Shown here one piece after another: positions 20,077 through 28,874 of a DNA stretch of 64,000 nucleotides. Below the pieces are notes generated by a model. It saw only the letters and a program-made list of their open reading frames with translations, was not told the origin of the DNA and ran no database searches. Both the position numbers and the translations under genes were made by a program. The stretch comes from Desulfurispira natronophila (GTDB lineage: Bacteria; Chrysiogenota; Chrysiogenetes; Chrysiogenales; Chrysiogenaceae): positions 124,001 through 188,000 of the forward strand of contig NZ_JACHID010000004.1 of assembly GCF_014203025.1 (NCBI RefSeq). Reading direction: 5' to 3'. Numbering within the stretch: position 1 is the stretch's first letter; each line of letters begins with the position of its first letter.

Positions 20077-21861
20077 TTACCCACCCTGCAGGGCAATTCG
20101 CTGGATTTCATTGTTATACGCCTGCAGGATTTTTTGGCGTGAGATAAGGCCGTGGAGAGTTCCGTCGCTCTCCACTACTGGCAGATGGTCGTAGTCGCGA
20201 ATGGTAAACTTTTCCAGCGCTTCTTGCAGTGTATCGTCTACCTTGACCGTAATCAGGTCCGTGGTGGCGATATCACGTGCCACAATCAGGTCGTCCAATC
20301 CTTCTTCAAAAATGACCTTGCGAATATCCTGGAACGAAATAATTCCCACCAACTTTCCATCCTGATCCAGAACAGGGAAGTCCATCTGAGAGCTACGGGC
20401 GATAAGCATCTGTATTTGACGAAAAGACATGGACTCGGGAATAGCGTCGCAGTTTTTGGTTTCGACGTCCCGCACCTTGAGGCGCTGCATAACCGTAACG
20501 TCTTTGCCACCGGAGAACTTGTAGCCTTTGCGGGTCAGGGGCACCATGTCGATGGACTCCTGCTTGAGGATTTTCATCATGGAGACGCTGATCATGCAGG
20601 CAAACATCGTGGGCAGGACAATGTTGAAGTCGCCGGTCATTTCGAAGAGCAGGAAGATGGCAGTCAGTGGCGCCTGGCTCGCGGCCGCTACCATGGCCCC
20701 CATACCTACCATGGCGTAGGATGCCTCGTGTACTGTGCCGGGCAGTATCATGTTGACGATAGCGGCAAAGGAGCCCCCCAGCATTAAGCCAATAAAGAGG
20801 GAAGGGCCAAAGACCCCACCGGAAAGTCCACAGCCCAGGGTAACGGCAGTGGCGATCATTTTGAGAAACACTAGTGCCAGCATAAGGTAGAGTGCCATAT
20901 TTCCCATTAACGCTTCATTCATCCACTTATAGCCGACCCCAAAGACCTGAGGAAAGAGCACGCCGATGGCTCCCAGTAGCGATGCCCCCAGCAGCACTTT
21001 TTGCCATACAGGAATCTGGGCGCGATCAAAACGATCGGTAATGTGGTAATACAGGCGAATAAAAATCACCGCCACCAGTCCGGTAATAATACCCAGGATG
21101 CAGTAGAGGTAGAATTCATTGAGGGAGACCATGGTAAAGGCGGGGACGGTAAACTCAATGTCCTTTTCAAATATGGCACGAGTGGTTACCGTGGCCACCC
21201 CGGCGGATATGACAATGGGGCTGAAGCTGTAGACCGCCAGATTCCCCAGCAGCATGATTTCCAGAGCAAACATGGCTCCGGCAATGGGAGCGTCAAAAGC
21301 AGCGGCAATGCCGCCGGCTGCGCCGCAGGCCACCAGAATACGCATGCGATCGCCACTGAGTTTGAGGAATTGCCCAAAGGCTGATCCCAGGGCTGCCCCG
21401 ATAGTGACAATGGGGCCTTCGCGCCCGGCACTGCCGCCGCAACCAAGGGTTACAGATGTTGTCAGGGTGCGTAACAAGATAACCTTGGGAGGGATAACGG
21501 CATTTTTGAATATAACATTTTCCAGCAGCCCCGGCAGGCCGTAGCCACTGGCCTCTTTCGGGTAGCGGACGATCAGAGGCATGATGAGTAGCGCGCCAAT
21601 AATGGGAATAAAAAAGAGCAGCAGGCGGCCGGGAAAGTCGTATGATATCCCCAGATGGTTAAAGATATCTTCAAAGAAGAGCTTTTCCATGGCATTGATG
21701 GAAACTCGGAAAAAAGCGTAGCAAAGAGCACTGAAGACACCGATGAATGCCGCCATGATGATCAGAAAGGTATTGTCATTGATATTGAGGCGCTCAATTC
21801 CTCGTAAAACGCCCCGGTGAGCCTTTCCAACGAGCTTCAGGTGGGCGCGGCGATGTGGCAT
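20077..21861 (-). CDS. ClC-family chloride channel/transporter with C-terminal CBS pair
   Basis: A 594-aa polytopic membrane protein. The ClC core (about 20-440) contains GGSAGREGPIV, with the gating glutamate of the GREGP motif, and a GGVFGPSLFIG segment. Two CBS domains follow (about 460-585), ending DYDHLPVVESDGTLHGLISR, and may bind adenine nucleotides. At the position of the internal proton glutamate of the E. coli antiporter (EE in the helix after APIAGAMF) the sequence reads LEIM, so that second Glu seems absent. Channel versus exchanger behaviour cannot be decided from sequence. AGGA precedes the ATG. Confidence 0.9.
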   Translation of the reverse strand: MPHRRAHLKLVGKAHRGVLRGIERLNINDNTFLIIMAAFIGVFSALCYAFFRVSINAMEKLFFEDIFNHLGISYDFPGRLLLFFIPIIGALLIMPLIVRYPKEASGYGLPGLLENVIFKNAVIPPKVILLRTLTTSVTLGCGGSAGREGPIVTIGAALGSAFGQFLKLSGDRMRILVACGAAGGIAAAFDAPIAGAMFALEIMLLGNLAVYSFSPIVISAGVATVTTRAIFEKDIEFTVPAFTMVSLNEFYLYCILGIITGLVAVIFIRLYYHITDRFDRAQIPVWQKVLLGASLLGAIGVLFPQVFGVGYKWMNEALMGNMALYLMLALVFLKMIATAVTLGCGLSGGVFGPSLFIGLMLGGSFAAIVNMILPGTVHEASYAMVGMGAMVAAASQAPLTAIFLLFEMTGDFNIVLPTMFACMISVSMMKILKQESIDMVPLTRKGYKFSGGKDVTVMQRLKVRDVETKNCDAIPESMSFRQIQMLIARSSQMDFPVLDQDGKLVGIISFQDIRKVIFEEGLDDLIVARDIATTDLITVKVDDTLQEALEKFTIRDYDHLPVVESDGTLHGLISRQKILQAYNNEIQRIALQGG

Positions 21862-21925
21862 GTAATTGTCCTGCTAAGGTGATTTTCTCATGTGTCACCA
21901 TTTGTAGTCTAACCGCCTTGACAAT

Positions 21926-23410
21926 TCAATCCCCGAAAGGCTCGACCAATGTTTTTGCACTATGAATATGGCGAAAGCCTCGCTCAGGTGCATTGTAAAC
22001 CACCAGGGTCTGTACTCGGGAAATGCCATTTTGTAACAGCAAGCGCTGGGCATATACTTCGTTGTGGGGCTGATACTGCTTGTGCTTCATCATAACAGAG
22101 TCTTCCTGGGGAGAGTACTCCAGGCGGTAGTGGCGATTTTCGAACTCAATAGCCTGTGGCTCAATGTTGGCAAACGGAGCAAGCGTCAGTGGCAAAAGCA
22201 GTAGCCCTGCCCAGCGATACTGCTGCAGACGCCGCCACAGTCCGATACTCAGCAAAATAAAGATTCCCGCTGTTCCAAGCCAACTCCAGTGCACTGCAAG
22301 AACCAGGTGGATGGAATTTACTTTCTCCATCAGCCAGTGCAAGCCTTCTATTAACCCTGCCACTGGTATCACCAAGTGCAAGAAAAAGCTATAGAGCATG
22401 GCGGAGAAAACGGGAATGGCAGCCAAATTTACCAGTGCACCCAGCAGATTAACATAGCCAAAATGCCAGGCCGCCACTGGCAGGCTACTGAAGAAACATA
22501 AGTAGCAGACCCAAGGGTATTGCCAGCGGGAGAAAAGGCCGGCAAAAAGAATCAGTGATCCGGTAACCAGGTAGGAAAACTGGAAGCTGGCTCCCATGAT
22601 GGAGCCAGGCCAGATCAATAGCGACAGCGTGGCCGTCAGCAAAAAGGTCTGCAGGGCATCTCCTCGCCGCCCAAGGAAATAGCCTGCTGTGTAGATCAGG
22701 GTGAAGATAGTGGCACGGGTGGCAGGAATGGGGAAACCCACCATGGCAGTATGCAGGGTGACGGCTGCCGCCCCCGCTAACAGCCTGATTCCGGTTCGGC
22801 GCGTAAAGAGTCCGGTGACCATCCAGGCCAGCAAAAAGATAAACCCAATGTGCAAGCCACTGATGGCTAACAGGTGGGCCGTGCCTGCATAAGCGTAAGA
22901 GGCGTGGTACTGGGGGGAGTATTCGCGAAATCCGGTGAACATGCTGACAAAGAGCGGAGCAACGTCAGGGTCGAGCTGTTGGGCGCGTTCTCGAATCCAC
23001 AGGGTATAGCGCAACCGGGCCGAAGCTCCAGTGATCTCGCTGACATCCAGGTAGTAGGGGTTAACGATGCCTTCATAGCCCTGGGAAGCCAGCCAGGTGA
23101 TGTAACCCTTATTGTGCTCCCGTTGACGTGGGAAATAGACAGAGCCCCGTATAAGAACTTCACCCTGGTCGCCTGCCCTTAGCAGCGTGGTCATTTGCTC
23201 GTTGGTAAGGTGCAGCAGCAAGCGGCGATCGTTTTTGTCACGCACCGCAATTCGACCACCAAAATAACGCCAGTCCAGGCGTTCGATGCTCAAATGAGTC
23301 TCCACACTTTGGGAGTATGGCTCAGGAATTGTGAAGTCTACCAGGCACCAGGCTGCTACCACGGCAAAAATGGCAGCCGCCACGGCATGGTGCATACGAA
23401 AGCGCTTCAA
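21926..23410 (-). CDS. comEC: ComEC/Rec2-family DNA uptake channel, short form
   Basis: ComEC forms the inner-membrane channel for single-stranded DNA uptake in transformation. The 494-aa protein has an N-terminal TM, a DUF4131/OB-like extracellular region (about 40-140) and the Competence domain with AHLLAISGLHIGFIF and multiple TM helices (about 180-420). The C-terminal metallo-beta-lactamase domain of full-length (~750 aa) ComEC is missing; the last 70 residues are soluble and unrelated. The start may be TTG at 23410 or ATG at 23395; neither has a good ribosome site. It is 6 nt downstream of a TPR gene. Confidence 0.82.
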   Translation of the reverse strand: MKRFRMHHAVAAAIFAVVAAWCLVDFTIPEPYSQSVETHLSIERLDWRYFGGRIAVRDKNDRRLLLHLTNEQMTTLLRAGDQGEVLIRGSVYFPRQREHNKGYITWLASQGYEGIVNPYYLDVSEITGASARLRYTLWIRERAQQLDPDVAPLFVSMFTGFREYSPQYHASYAYAGTAHLLAISGLHIGFIFLLAWMVTGLFTRRTGIRLLAGAAAVTLHTAMVGFPIPATRATIFTLIYTAGYFLGRRGDALQTFLLTATLSLLIWPGSIMGASFQFSYLVTGSLILFAGLFSRWQYPWVCYLCFFSSLPVAAWHFGYVNLLGALVNLAAIPVFSAMLYSFFLHLVIPVAGLIEGLHWLMEKVNSIHLVLAVHWSWLGTAGIFILLSIGLWRRLQQYRWAGLLLLPLTLAPFANIEPQAIEFENRHYRLEYSPQEDSVMMKHKQYQPHNEVYAQRLLLQNGISRVQTLVVYNAPERGFRHIHSAKTLVEPFGD

Positions 23411-23416
23411 TTCAGA

Positions 23417-24094
23417 TCAGCGTTCCAGCGTGCGTAAAATGGTGCTGGCGGTTCGGTTGCCTGGATCCAGGCGCAAGGCTTCCTGTAACTGGGCCCTCGC
23501 CTCCGCACGTTGCTGGGTTTGGGCTAGCATGCGGGCGTAGGTAATGCGATATGCTACTTTGTCTGGTTCCCGCTGCACGGCATGGGCCATGGACGACACC
23601 GCATCACTGCGAGAACCCAGATCGAAGGCAATAATCGCAAACCGGTAGTAAGCTTCGGTATTGTCGCTATTGTAGCGCAGGCTGTCACGATAAGCTTCCA
23701 TGGCCTCACGGTATTCGCCAGTGCGCTCATGCTCCTCGGCCTTCTGCATATAGGCGTGGGCTGTAGCTGGATCGTGAAGCTGATCGCGGCTCTCATCCTC
23801 AGTTTCGGAAGAAGCTTCGGGAGGGGCGGCTCCCTGACGACGAAACTGATCCAGGGAAAAGAAACTCTCTCGCTGACCATCGTCATCAGCCGCCTCGGAA
23901 TCTTTTTTTAAGTGCTCCGGAATGTGCATGGAAGCGACAATTTCTTCCGGCGACTTGCTGACATGGTGTTCGATAAAAGCGTATCCGCCGCCACCAAAAA
24001 AGTCTATCACTACATCCCACTTGGCTGCCAGCAGCACCGATAGCACAAAAAACAGTATCAGTCCCAATACCCGAATTTTATCTTTGCGATCCAT
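23417..24094 (-). CDS. Membrane-anchored TPR protein
   Basis: A 225-aa protein with one N-terminal TM (about 8-25), a low-complexity acidic linker (60-110) and three TPR units (about 115-220). The last ends in LRLDPGN. The topology suggests a signal-anchor with the repeats outside the cytoplasm. GGGAG precedes the ATG. It lies between rlmN and comEC on one strand with tight spacing. No specific function can be assigned. Confidence 0.75.
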   Translation of the reverse strand: MDRKDKIRVLGLILFFVLSVLLAAKWDVVIDFFGGGGYAFIEHHVSKSPEEIVASMHIPEHLKKDSEAADDDGQRESFFSLDQFRRQGAAPPEASSETEDESRDQLHDPATAHAYMQKAEEHERTGEYREAMEAYRDSLRYNSDNTEAYYRFAIIAFDLGSRSDAVSSMAHAVQREPDKVAYRITYARMLAQTQQRAEARAQLQEALRLDPGNRTASTILRTLER

Positions 24095-24119
24095 GATGAC
24101 TCCCTGCTGTAGGTCAGTG

Positions 24120-25154
24120 TCAGTCTTTGGCCGCAGCCGCTAGCTGGCCGCAAGCAGCATCAATATCGGCCCCTGCACTCTTGCGAATGAAGGTCATTAT
24201 TTTCTTTTCGGCCAAAATACGTTGAAACTGGAGAGCTCTTTCCCGGGTAGTGGGTGAAAAGTCAGCGTGCTCGTGGCTATTGTATATGATGAGGTTTACT
24301 TTGCAGCGCATGCCCCGCAACAACTTTACCAGGTTTCTGGCATCCTCAAGGCTGTCGTTGTGGCCGGCAATCAGGAGGTACTCGATGGTAATGACTTTTT
24401 TGGAGCTCAAGGGGAAGCGGCGCAGGGCGCCCATCAGGGCAGCTATGCCTCCGGAGCGGTTGATGGGCATAATGGCACTGCGTTGCTCATCGTTAACGCC
24501 GTGCAGGCTTATAGCCAGGTTACAGGGTAAATCCTCTTTGGCCAGACGCTCAATCCCTTTTACAAGACCACAGGTGGAGATGGTAACATGGCGATGACTA
24601 TAGCCCATCATTTCCGGGTCGGTAATGGTGCGTATTGACCGCACTGTATGCTCGTAGTTGTCCAGGGGCTCGCCCATCCCCATGAAAATAAAGTTGGTAA
24701 TGTACTGGTGGGGTGCCACCAGTTCCCGGGCTGCAAATATCTGGGCCAGAACCTCGCTGTTGGTGAGGTTACGTCGCAAACCCATGGAGGCCGTGGCGCA
24801 AAAAGTGCATCCCATTCTGCAACCCACCTGGGTGGAGAGGCACTGGCTGAGCTTGCTGTTAATGGGAATCAATACGGTTTCTACTCGCTGGCCATCCTCC
24901 AGCTCCAGCAGAATCTTGCGGGTTTCATCCAGCTGGGATTGCTGGACCGAGACAATTTTATAGCGAGGCATGTGGATGACTTGCTTCAGCTGAGCGCGAA
25001 AATCTTTGGAGACATTGGTAAAGGAATCGATGTCCAGTTGCTGCCGGCCATACACCCATCCCAGTAACTGCTGGGCACGAAAGGCGGGTTGCCCCATATC
25101 AGCGACCAGCTCAAGGACTTCAGCGCGGTTAAGGTTGCAAAAATCACGAGTCAT
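24120..25154 (-). CDS. rlmN: Dual-specificity 23S rRNA/tRNA (adenine-C2) methyltransferase RlmN
   Basis: A radical SAM enzyme that makes 2-methyladenosine at A2503 of 23S rRNA and at A37 of some tRNAs. The 344-aa protein has the cluster motif CRMGCTFC (C-x3-C-x2-C), GMGEPLDN for SAM binding, and the C-terminal catalytic Cys in GADIDAACGQL. The ATG at 25154 has AGGAG about 7 nt upstream and was preferred to the in-frame GTG at 25175. Length is normal. Confidence 0.95.
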   Translation of the reverse strand: MTRDFCNLNRAEVLELVADMGQPAFRAQQLLGWVYGRQQLDIDSFTNVSKDFRAQLKQVIHMPRYKIVSVQQSQLDETRKILLELEDGQRVETVLIPINSKLSQCLSTQVGCRMGCTFCATASMGLRRNLTNSEVLAQIFAARELVAPHQYITNFIFMGMGEPLDNYEHTVRSIRTITDPEMMGYSHRHVTISTCGLVKGIERLAKEDLPCNLAISLHGVNDEQRSAIMPINRSGGIAALMGALRRFPLSSKKVITIEYLLIAGHNDSLEDARNLVKLLRGMRCKVNLIIYNSHEHADFSPTTRERALQFQRILAEKKIMTFIRKSAGADIDAACGQLAAAAKD

Positions 25155-25397
25155 GAAGAGCTCCTGGGGTATCACATGGTTGTTGGCAATAGTTCACGGT
25201 AGCGCAGGGGTGTTGAAAAGAACCACAGGCGTAAGTATCTTTGTGTTGGCTTGTGGTATCGATTTTGGCAGGATTTCACGCAGAGAGTGGCTGTGGCTTG
25301 TTTTTTTTGTGCGTTTGGAGTAAATGCGGTGCCACTGAACAGGAAAAATATGCATTTTATCTTTTTCTTTCTGCAATTATCGGGGAAATATCATAGA

Positions 25398-25533
25398 TTG
25401 TCACTATCTTCCATACCCCCAAGGAAGATACCCCCAACCCCTGAGACGTTTAGGGTTTATCCCTCCCCTAAGCGTCTGCATAACCTCCTATTGACTATTG
25501 CCCGATCTCTCCCCGAGATCGGGCAACTTTTTT
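25398..25533 (+). ncRNA. Candidate small RNA with C-rich loops
   Basis: The 407-nt gap between rlmN and greA has no plausible plus-strand gene, yet three hairpins follow each other on the plus strand. TATCTTCC/GGAAGATA (25405-25412, 25423-25430) has loop ATACCCCCAA. AGACGTTTAGGG/CCCTAAGCGTCT spans 25444-25455 and 25466-25477. The third is a strong terminator. The single-stranded CCTCCT (25484-25489) is complementary to Shine-Dalgarno sequences. The 5' end is not defined and no clear promoter was seen. The upstream 200 nt (25200-25397) hold nothing recognisable. Confidence 0.35.
25498..25533 (+). terminator. Strong intrinsic terminator facing the plus strand
   Basis: A perfect 12-bp stem TTGCCCGATCTC (25498-25509) / GAGATCGGGCAA (25515-25526), a 5-nt loop, and ACTTTTTTG after it. 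The T-tract is on the plus strand although no plus-strand gene precedes it. On the minus strand, after greA, there is no T-tract. Confidence 0.8.
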
Positions 25534-25561
25534 GTGGCCAGGATACTCCACCCAATGCGCA

Positions 25562-26032
25562 CTAAACTCCGATATCCAAAATCTCGTACTCAATGGTTCC
25601 TTTGGGAGCGTTGACGAGGGCTTCGTCGCCGACAGCCTTGCCAATAAGGCTCTGGGCCACCGGGCTGGTAATGGCAATGAGGTTGTTGCGATAATCAGCT
25701 TCGTCTTCACCAACTATGGTGTAGCTGACCTCTTGATCAGTCTCAAGATTCAAAAGGGTGACCCGGCAGCCAAAAACCACCTTGTCAGTAGAGAGGTTGG
25801 CAGGGTCAATCACGTCTGCGCGGGCAATCTTGTCCTCAAGCTCCGAGATGCGGCCTTCAATAAACGACTGTTTTTCGCGAGCAGCATGATACTCAGCATT
25901 TTCTTTCAGGTCGCCGTGCGCCCGTGCAACGGCAATTTCCTCTTTTACCTGGTGGCGATCCTGCGTCTTGAGCTGCTGCAATTCTGTCTTGAGGCTTTCC
26001 AGTCCGGTTTTGGTCATAGGTATTCTATTCAC
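25562..26032 (-). CDS. greA: Transcription elongation factor GreA
   Basis: GreA stimulates transcript cleavage by backtracked RNA polymerase through its secondary channel. The 156-aa protein has the N-terminal coiled coil with the acidic tip in the HGDLKENAEYHAAREKQ segment (about 40-56), and a C-terminal FKBP-like domain with SPVAQSLIGKAVGDEA. The start MNRIPMTKTG matches the family. The ATG overlaps the end of xseA by 8 nt. Confidence 0.96.
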   Translation of the reverse strand: MNRIPMTKTGLESLKTELQQLKTQDRHQVKEEIAVARAHGDLKENAEYHAAREKQSFIEGRISELEDKIARADVIDPANLSTDKVVFGCRVTLLNLETDQEVSYTIVGEDEADYRNNLIAITSPVAQSLIGKAVGDEALVNAPKGTIEYEILDIGV

Positions 26033-27371
26033 TTTTTTCCTCCTCTTTACTGTTGATCGTCAGGCTCAGGCTGCCATCTCGCAGCATGGCCTTCAAATTT
26101 TGTCCCTTCCGCACGTTGCGGGTATCGGCAACCACGGTTCCATCTTCCTGGCGCAAAATGGCGTATCCTCGCTGCAAAATTGTGCGGGGCGAGGCACCCT
26201 TGAGTTGAATAGCCATGGCATGAAGCTGATATTCTCGCTTTTGCAGCAAACGGTGCGTGCCTTGCTCCAGTTGGTGCTGCAAATAGAGTACTCGTTGTTC
26301 GAAAGTATGCAGGTGCCGGGCCGGGTGGGATCGCTCCAGACGATGCTGCAGTTTCTCCGCACGCTGGCGGGCTTCGTTAAACAGGCGCTGCATTGCCTGA
26401 TTCAGGCGGTTTGACTGTCTGTCCAGGCGCAGCTCCCAGCGGTTGCAAAGTCCCTGAACCCCGAAGCTGAAGCGTTGCTGCATGTGCTGTAGTCGTGTTT
26501 TTTCCCGCTCCAGACGCAGCGACAAGGTGCGCCCCAGCTGCTGCTCAAGCCGAGCGGTACGTTCTGCAGCCTGACGCCAGGGTTCTGCCAGTCGGTGCCC
26601 GAAGGCTGTCGGTGTCTCTACCCGTAGATCAGCGACCAGATCGCAGATAGTCAGGTCGGTCTCGTGACCTACGGCGCTGATAACGGGCACCAGGCAGTGA
26701 AATACCCCATCGGCCACCTCGCGGGTATTGAAGGCCTGCAGATCCAGGGCTGAACCGCCACCACGACATACCACTGCCAGATCACAGCTATCGGGCTGCA
26801 GAGACTGCAGCGCAGCGGCAATCTGGCCGGAGGCATTGGTGCCTTGTACATTGACGTGATGAATCTCGAGGTGAAGGCAATATAAAACATCGGATGCGGT
26901 GGACAGGATATCCTGCAGCGCCGCACCCGATGAACTGGTTATTATGGCCACCTTCCTAGGGTAAGGAGGAATTGGCTTTTTACGCAGTCTATCAAAGTAC
27001 CCCTTTTTTTCAAGCTCTGTTTTTAACTGCAAAAAGGCTTCAAAAAGTTCGCCGTCTCCGAGGGGCTGTACCCGGGTGGCGATTACCTGGAACGTGCTGC
27101 TGTAGATGTCAACTGATCCCTGGCACTCCACCATGTCGCCGGGAGAAAAATCCTGCTTTTGCCGGCGATAGGTGCGAAACAGTACTACCTTGAGGCTCTC
27201 CTCTCCCTCCCGCAGGCTCAGGTACTGGTGTCCCGCTGCTGAAGTGGTACAGGAAAATACCTCGCCCCGCACTCGAACCTGGCGAAATCCTCGCTTCAAG
27301 TGAAAGCGCACCGAGGTCAGGAGCGTTGAAACGGTGTAATAGCGATCTTCGGCGGTTGATGCGATTGGCAT
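26025..27371 (-). CDS. xseA: Exodeoxyribonuclease VII large subunit
   Basis: Catalytic subunit of the single-strand-specific exonuclease VII, working with the small subunit XseB. The 448-aa protein has an N-terminal OB fold (about 10-105, VRVRGEVFS), the catalytic domain with VAIITSSSGAALQDI and VCRGGGSALDLQAFN, GHETDLTICDLVADLRVETPTA, and a long coiled-coil arm. GGAG precedes the ATG at 27371 (MPIAST); the frame extends 17 codons upstream. No xseB is next to it. Confidence 0.95.
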   Translation of the reverse strand: MPIASTAEDRYYTVSTLLTSVRFHLKRGFRQVRVRGEVFSCTTSAAGHQYLSLREGEESLKVVLFRTYRRQKQDFSPGDMVECQGSVDIYSSTFQVIATRVQPLGDGELFEAFLQLKTELEKKGYFDRLRKKPIPPYPRKVAIITSSSGAALQDILSTASDVLYCLHLEIHHVNVQGTNASGQIAAALQSLQPDSCDLAVVCRGGGSALDLQAFNTREVADGVFHCLVPVISAVGHETDLTICDLVADLRVETPTAFGHRLAEPWRQAAERTARLEQQLGRTLSLRLEREKTRLQHMQQRFSFGVQGLCNRWELRLDRQSNRLNQAMQRLFNEARQRAEKLQHRLERSHPARHLHTFEQRVLYLQHQLEQGTHRLLQKREYQLHAMAIQLKGASPRTILQRGYAILRQEDGTVVADTRNVRKGQNLKAMLRDGSLSLTINSKEEEKSE

Positions 27372-27504
27372 GTCAGGCTCCGTAGTGATAACCGGCAATA
27401 CAAAACCGGCCGACCACTGCAACGAGTCGTCGACCGGAATGCATAAGTATAGCCGTATCAGGAGCAGGAATCAAGTCTGCTGCTACAGAGCTACTGACCA
27501 TTCA

Positions 27505-28737
27505 CTACAATAAGTCGATCCTGATATTCTTGACATCAATGAGCGATTTGCGCTGCAAGCTCATGTCCGGCTCCTTGGATAGGTCCACCTCAATAGGTTT
27601 CGGTAGCTTCTGCTGCTTGTCATCGAAGAAAAGGCGTACTACTGGGCTTAAGCGATTGGCGGGGTCTGTGCGTACGACTGTGCCCACGTATCCTTGGTAG
27701 CGGCCTTCGTACAGTTGCACGTTAGAGCCGGCGGCAAAGACATTGAGGATGCGCAGGAAAGCGTTGAGGTAAGCAGGGTGGAAGCGATTATAGAGGCGGT
27801 TGACCATGATGTAGGAGGCGTCCAGATAGCTCAAGGGCTTCCCTCTGGTCGCTACCCCACTGGTGAGATTGTCGAAAGTATTAGCGATATTGACGATTTC
27901 CGCCAGGTGGGAAATGCCAATGATATGTTTGCTGTTGGTGAGTGACCAGGCAATTTCAGAGCCCTTAAGTTTGTGGGGGAAGCCACTGCCATCGTGGTAT
28001 TCGTGGTGCTGGGTTACGACGGTCACCGCACGCACTCGCTGAGCCAGCTTTGTGTTGTTGAGAAGGATGCGCCGTCCCAGCATGGTGTGGATCTTTATGA
28101 TTTTCAGCTCATCGCTGTTAAGCTTGGTGACGGGCTTGTTAAGAACTTTTTTGGGGATAGTGATTTTGCCTATGTCGTGGAGAATGCTTCCCAGCGCCAG
28201 GTCCTCCAGGTGCTTTTCTGGCAGCTGTAGCTGTTTGCCAATCGCAATGGCCATAGCGCAAACGTCCACCGAGTGCTGGAACATGTGGGTGTCGTGTTGC
28301 TTGATGCTGTTGAGGGCAATGCCTGAGTTGGACATAAGAATGTCGTGGAGCAGGGTTTCGGTATAGTCGATAACCCGGCTGAACATGGGAGACGTCTTGA
28401 TGAAACCGGTGAACTTGCTGTCCTTTAGAACATCTTCTGTGTCGGAAGTTTGCTGCTCTTTCTTTATGGACTCCAGGGTGCTCTGGGTTTCATGAAAAAC
28501 TTCCTGTACCAGGTTGGTACCCTTGCGATGAACCTTGGCGCTGACAGTGGTTTCCAGCTCAACATCTCGGGTGGCCTCATCGTCTATGACGACCTCGGTC
28601 ATCCCCATTTGCTGCAGCTTCTCGATGTACTTTTGGTTGAGAGGCACACCGTGGGCCAGCATAATCTGATCCGCTACCTGGATCTGCTCGCCCATGACCA
28701 TACCGCTTTCCAGCTTATCCACGGGAACAATGCGCAT
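27505..28737 (-). CDS. HD-GYP domain protein (probable cyclic-di-GMP phosphodiesterase)
   Basis: A 410-aa cytoplasmic protein. The HD-GYP domain (about 155-330) has HSVDVCAMA, the metal-binding LHDIGK, and HHEYHDGSGFP. The signature tripeptide reads GFP instead of GYP, a variant found in active and inactive members. The N-terminal 120 residues are family-specific and the C-terminal 80 residues form a small beta-rich tail. AGGAG precedes the ATG. It lies just downstream of nifX on the same strand, behind a 10-bp inverted repeat, so it may be co-transcribed with nif genes or independent. Confidence 0.85.
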   Translation of the reverse strand: MRIVPVDKLESGMVMGEQIQVADQIMLAHGVPLNQKYIEKLQQMGMTEVVIDDEATRDVELETTVSAKVHRKGTNLVQEVFHETQSTLESIKKEQQTSDTEDVLKDSKFTGFIKTSPMFSRVIDYTETLLHDILMSNSGIALNSIKQHDTHMFQHSVDVCAMAIAIGKQLQLPEKHLEDLALGSILHDIGKITIPKKVLNKPVTKLNSDELKIIKIHTMLGRRILLNNTKLAQRVRAVTVVTQHHEYHDGSGFPHKLKGSEIAWSLTNSKHIIGISHLAEIVNIANTFDNLTSGVATRGKPLSYLDASYIMVNRLYNRFHPAYLNAFLRILNVFAAGSNVQLYEGRYQGYVGTVVRTDPANRLSPVVRLFFDDKQQKLPKPIEVDLSKEPDMSLQRKSLIDVKNIRIDLL

Positions 28738-28763
28738 GACAACTCCTGCTGGCAGAAAGCACG

Positions 28764-28797
28764 CTGCCTGAATTCAGCACCGCTGCCATTCAGGCAG
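28764..28797. repeat. Inverted repeat between nifX and the HD-GYP gene
   Basis: Perfect 10-bp arms CTGCCTGAAT (28764-28773) and ATTCAGGCAG (28788-28797) around a 14-nt loop, 26 nt before the HD-GYP ATG. On the minus strand the stem is followed by CGTGCTTTC, without a real T-tract. It could be a weak terminator of nifENX or a leader hairpin. Confidence 0.5.
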
Positions 28798-28874
28798 CTG
28801 AGATAGACAGTGTAAGGTATTCTCGTGATAATGACAAGATTTGCCAGTAGGAGTGGTTGCCTTAATCCCCCAGC

